From assembly GCA_035552275.1 (NCBI GenBank), contig DASZLR010000145.1, positions 1 through 6,242 on the forward strand: a stretch of 6,242 nucleotides of DNA. The letters are read 5' to 3'. Source of the stretch: DASVLX01 sp035552275 (GTDB lineage Bacteria; Actinomycetota; Actinomycetes; Mycobacteriales; Pseudonocardiaceae). Position numbers and translations under genes: made by a program. Below, piece by piece: positions 5,613-6,242 of this stretch (its first letter is position 1; the number at the start of each line of letters is the position of its first letter). Under the pieces are notes generated by a model. The model was given only the letters and a program-made list of their open reading frames with translations, did not search any database and was not told the origin of the DNA.

Positions 5613-5616
5613 TCTC
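5605..5616. promoter_or_regulatory. 12-bp perfect palindrome, AT-rich operator candidate 3
   Basis: GAGATTAATCTC is a perfect palindrome with the same 10-bp core, AGATTAATCT, as the site at 4950-4961. It overlaps the DUF4442 stop codon and lies about 85 bp upstream of the ferric-reductase-like start at 5699. Together the copies flank the DUF4442 gene. Confidence 0.5.
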
Positions 5617-5621
5617 TCGGT

Positions 5622-5653
5622 CCGCCGGCTGATCTGCGTGGCCCGGCCGGCGG
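5622..5653 (+). terminator. GC-rich stem-loop after the DUF4442 gene
   Basis: CCGCCGGCTG (5622-5631) can pair with CGGCCGGCGG (5644-5653): ten base pairs including one G-U, with a 12-nt loop, starting 10 nt after the stop. There is no T-run after it, as is common for actinobacterial intrinsic terminators. It could equally be a protective 3' hairpin. Confidence 0.5.
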
Positions 5654-5698
5654 CTGGTTCCCACCGATCACCAAGATTTCCCTTGCAGACTCAGCGGC

Positions 5699-6242
5699 AT
5701 GCCCACCCCGACCGACGCGCCTGGGCTGAGACGGCCGCCGTCTCAGCAGGCGGTCCGCACCTACCGCCGGCCGGCGCACTGGTCCGCACGCATCATGCTG
5801 GCGCTCGGCGGACTCGCGGTGTGCGGCCTGTGGTGGACCGATCCGGCTTCGGCGGCGATCACCTCGCCCGGCGCCGCGCTGACCGCGGCCGGACGGGTGG
5901 CCGGCCTGGTCGGCGCGTAACTCGCGCTGGTGCAGTTGTTGCTGTTGGCCCGGCTGCCGTGGCTGGAACGGGCGGTCGGCTTCGATCGGCTGGCGGCCTG
6001 GCATCGAGGCCTGGGCACGAACGTGGTGCTGGTGCTCATGACGCACGTGCTGCTGGTGGTGGCCGGACTGGCCATGACCGAGCGGCACGCGCCGTGGTCG
6101 GCGGCGATCGAGATCATCACCACCTATCCGGACATGATCACCGCGCTGGCCGGCATGGCGCTGTTTGTCACCGTCGCGGTCACCAGCGCCCGGTTCGCGC
6201 GGGCACGGATGTCCTACGAGGCCTGGTATCTGGTCCACGTCG
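5699..6242 (+). pseudogene. Ferric-reductase-like transmembrane oxidoreductase, 5' part with in-frame TAA
   Basis: The frame from ATG 5699 encodes a membrane protein of the ferric-reductase-like / ferredoxin-reductase family, which carries electrons from NAD(P)H through FAD to two hemes in the membrane. Residues 31-46 (RIMLALGGLAVCGLWW) form the first membrane helix. At codon 74 (TAA, 5918-5920) the frame stops within AGRVAGLVGA*LALVQLLLLARLPWLERA. Relatives typically have tyrosine here, so TAC/TAT to TAA is the simplest cause. The same frame stays open to the window edge with family features intact: H102 in AWHR, H116 in MTHVLL (14 apart, the usual heme-ligand spacing), further hydrophobic helices, and H180 in AWYLVHV. 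The C-terminal FAD/NAD domains lie beyond the window. ATG 5699 has no strong ribosome site, but a CAGACT hexamer ends 7 nt before it. The gene would give only a 73-residue peptide unless the stop is an error or is read through. Confidence 0.75.

Noticed and set aside
5609..6238. Long minus-strand open frame opposite the ferric-reductase-like gene
   Set aside because: The product is Arg/Gly/His/Gln-rich with no family motif, while the plus strand shows membrane helices and heme-ligand histidines that persist past the TAA. It is a GC-rich antisense shadow.
1..6242. tRNA/rRNA genes, CRISPR arrays, insertion sequences, integrases or defence genes
   Set aside because: I read both strands for cloverleaf-like ends, regularly spaced repeats, transposase motifs and terminal inverted repeats and saw none that I could support.

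Overview
The window is GC-rich chromosomal DNA with high-GC codon use, and its gene families are typical of actinobacteria. The best taxonomic anchors are an actinobacterial-type coproheme decarboxylase (HemQ/ChdC) and an MsrB that closely fits the actinobacterial form. Two possible leaderless starts, each an ATG 6-7 nt after a TANNNT hexamer, agree with this. I cannot name a genus with confidence.

Layout. Positions 2-2551 read rightward: the tail of an unidentified (possibly cupin) protein, an aldo/keto reductase broken by a small deletion, a complete zinc-dependent alcohol dehydrogenase, and msrB. Positions 2584-4755 read leftward: hemQ, then a CaiB/BaiF-type (family III) CoA-transferase with an unusual domain order. 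These converge on msrB across only 32 bp. Positions 4756-5132 form a divergent intergenic region with a strikingly AT-rich island and palindromes. From 5133 rightward come a DUF4442 hotdog-fold protein, a probable hairpin terminator, and the start of a ferric-reductase-like membrane flavocytochrome gene. That last gene carries an in-frame TAA at codon 74 and runs off the window end.

How the genes fit together. The left block looks like a small oxidoreductase operon (aldehyde/alcohol redox chemistry), possibly extended by the methionine-sulfoxide repair enzyme MsrB. The right block joins the last step of the coproporphyrin-dependent heme pathway (HemQ) with a possible heme/flavin transmembrane reductase. 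A 10-bp palindrome, AGATTAATCT, occurs in both intergenic regions of this block: between hemQ and DUF4442, and at the end of DUF4442 ahead of the reductase. This is the best hint of shared regulation.

Two of the eight genes appear to be broken in different ways, one by a deletion plus frameshift and one by a nonsense codon. I see no mobile element, RNA gene, CRISPR array or defence locus, and no clear multi-gene novel system. The most interesting leads are the repeated palindrome, the re-ordered CoA-transferase and the two pseudogenes.
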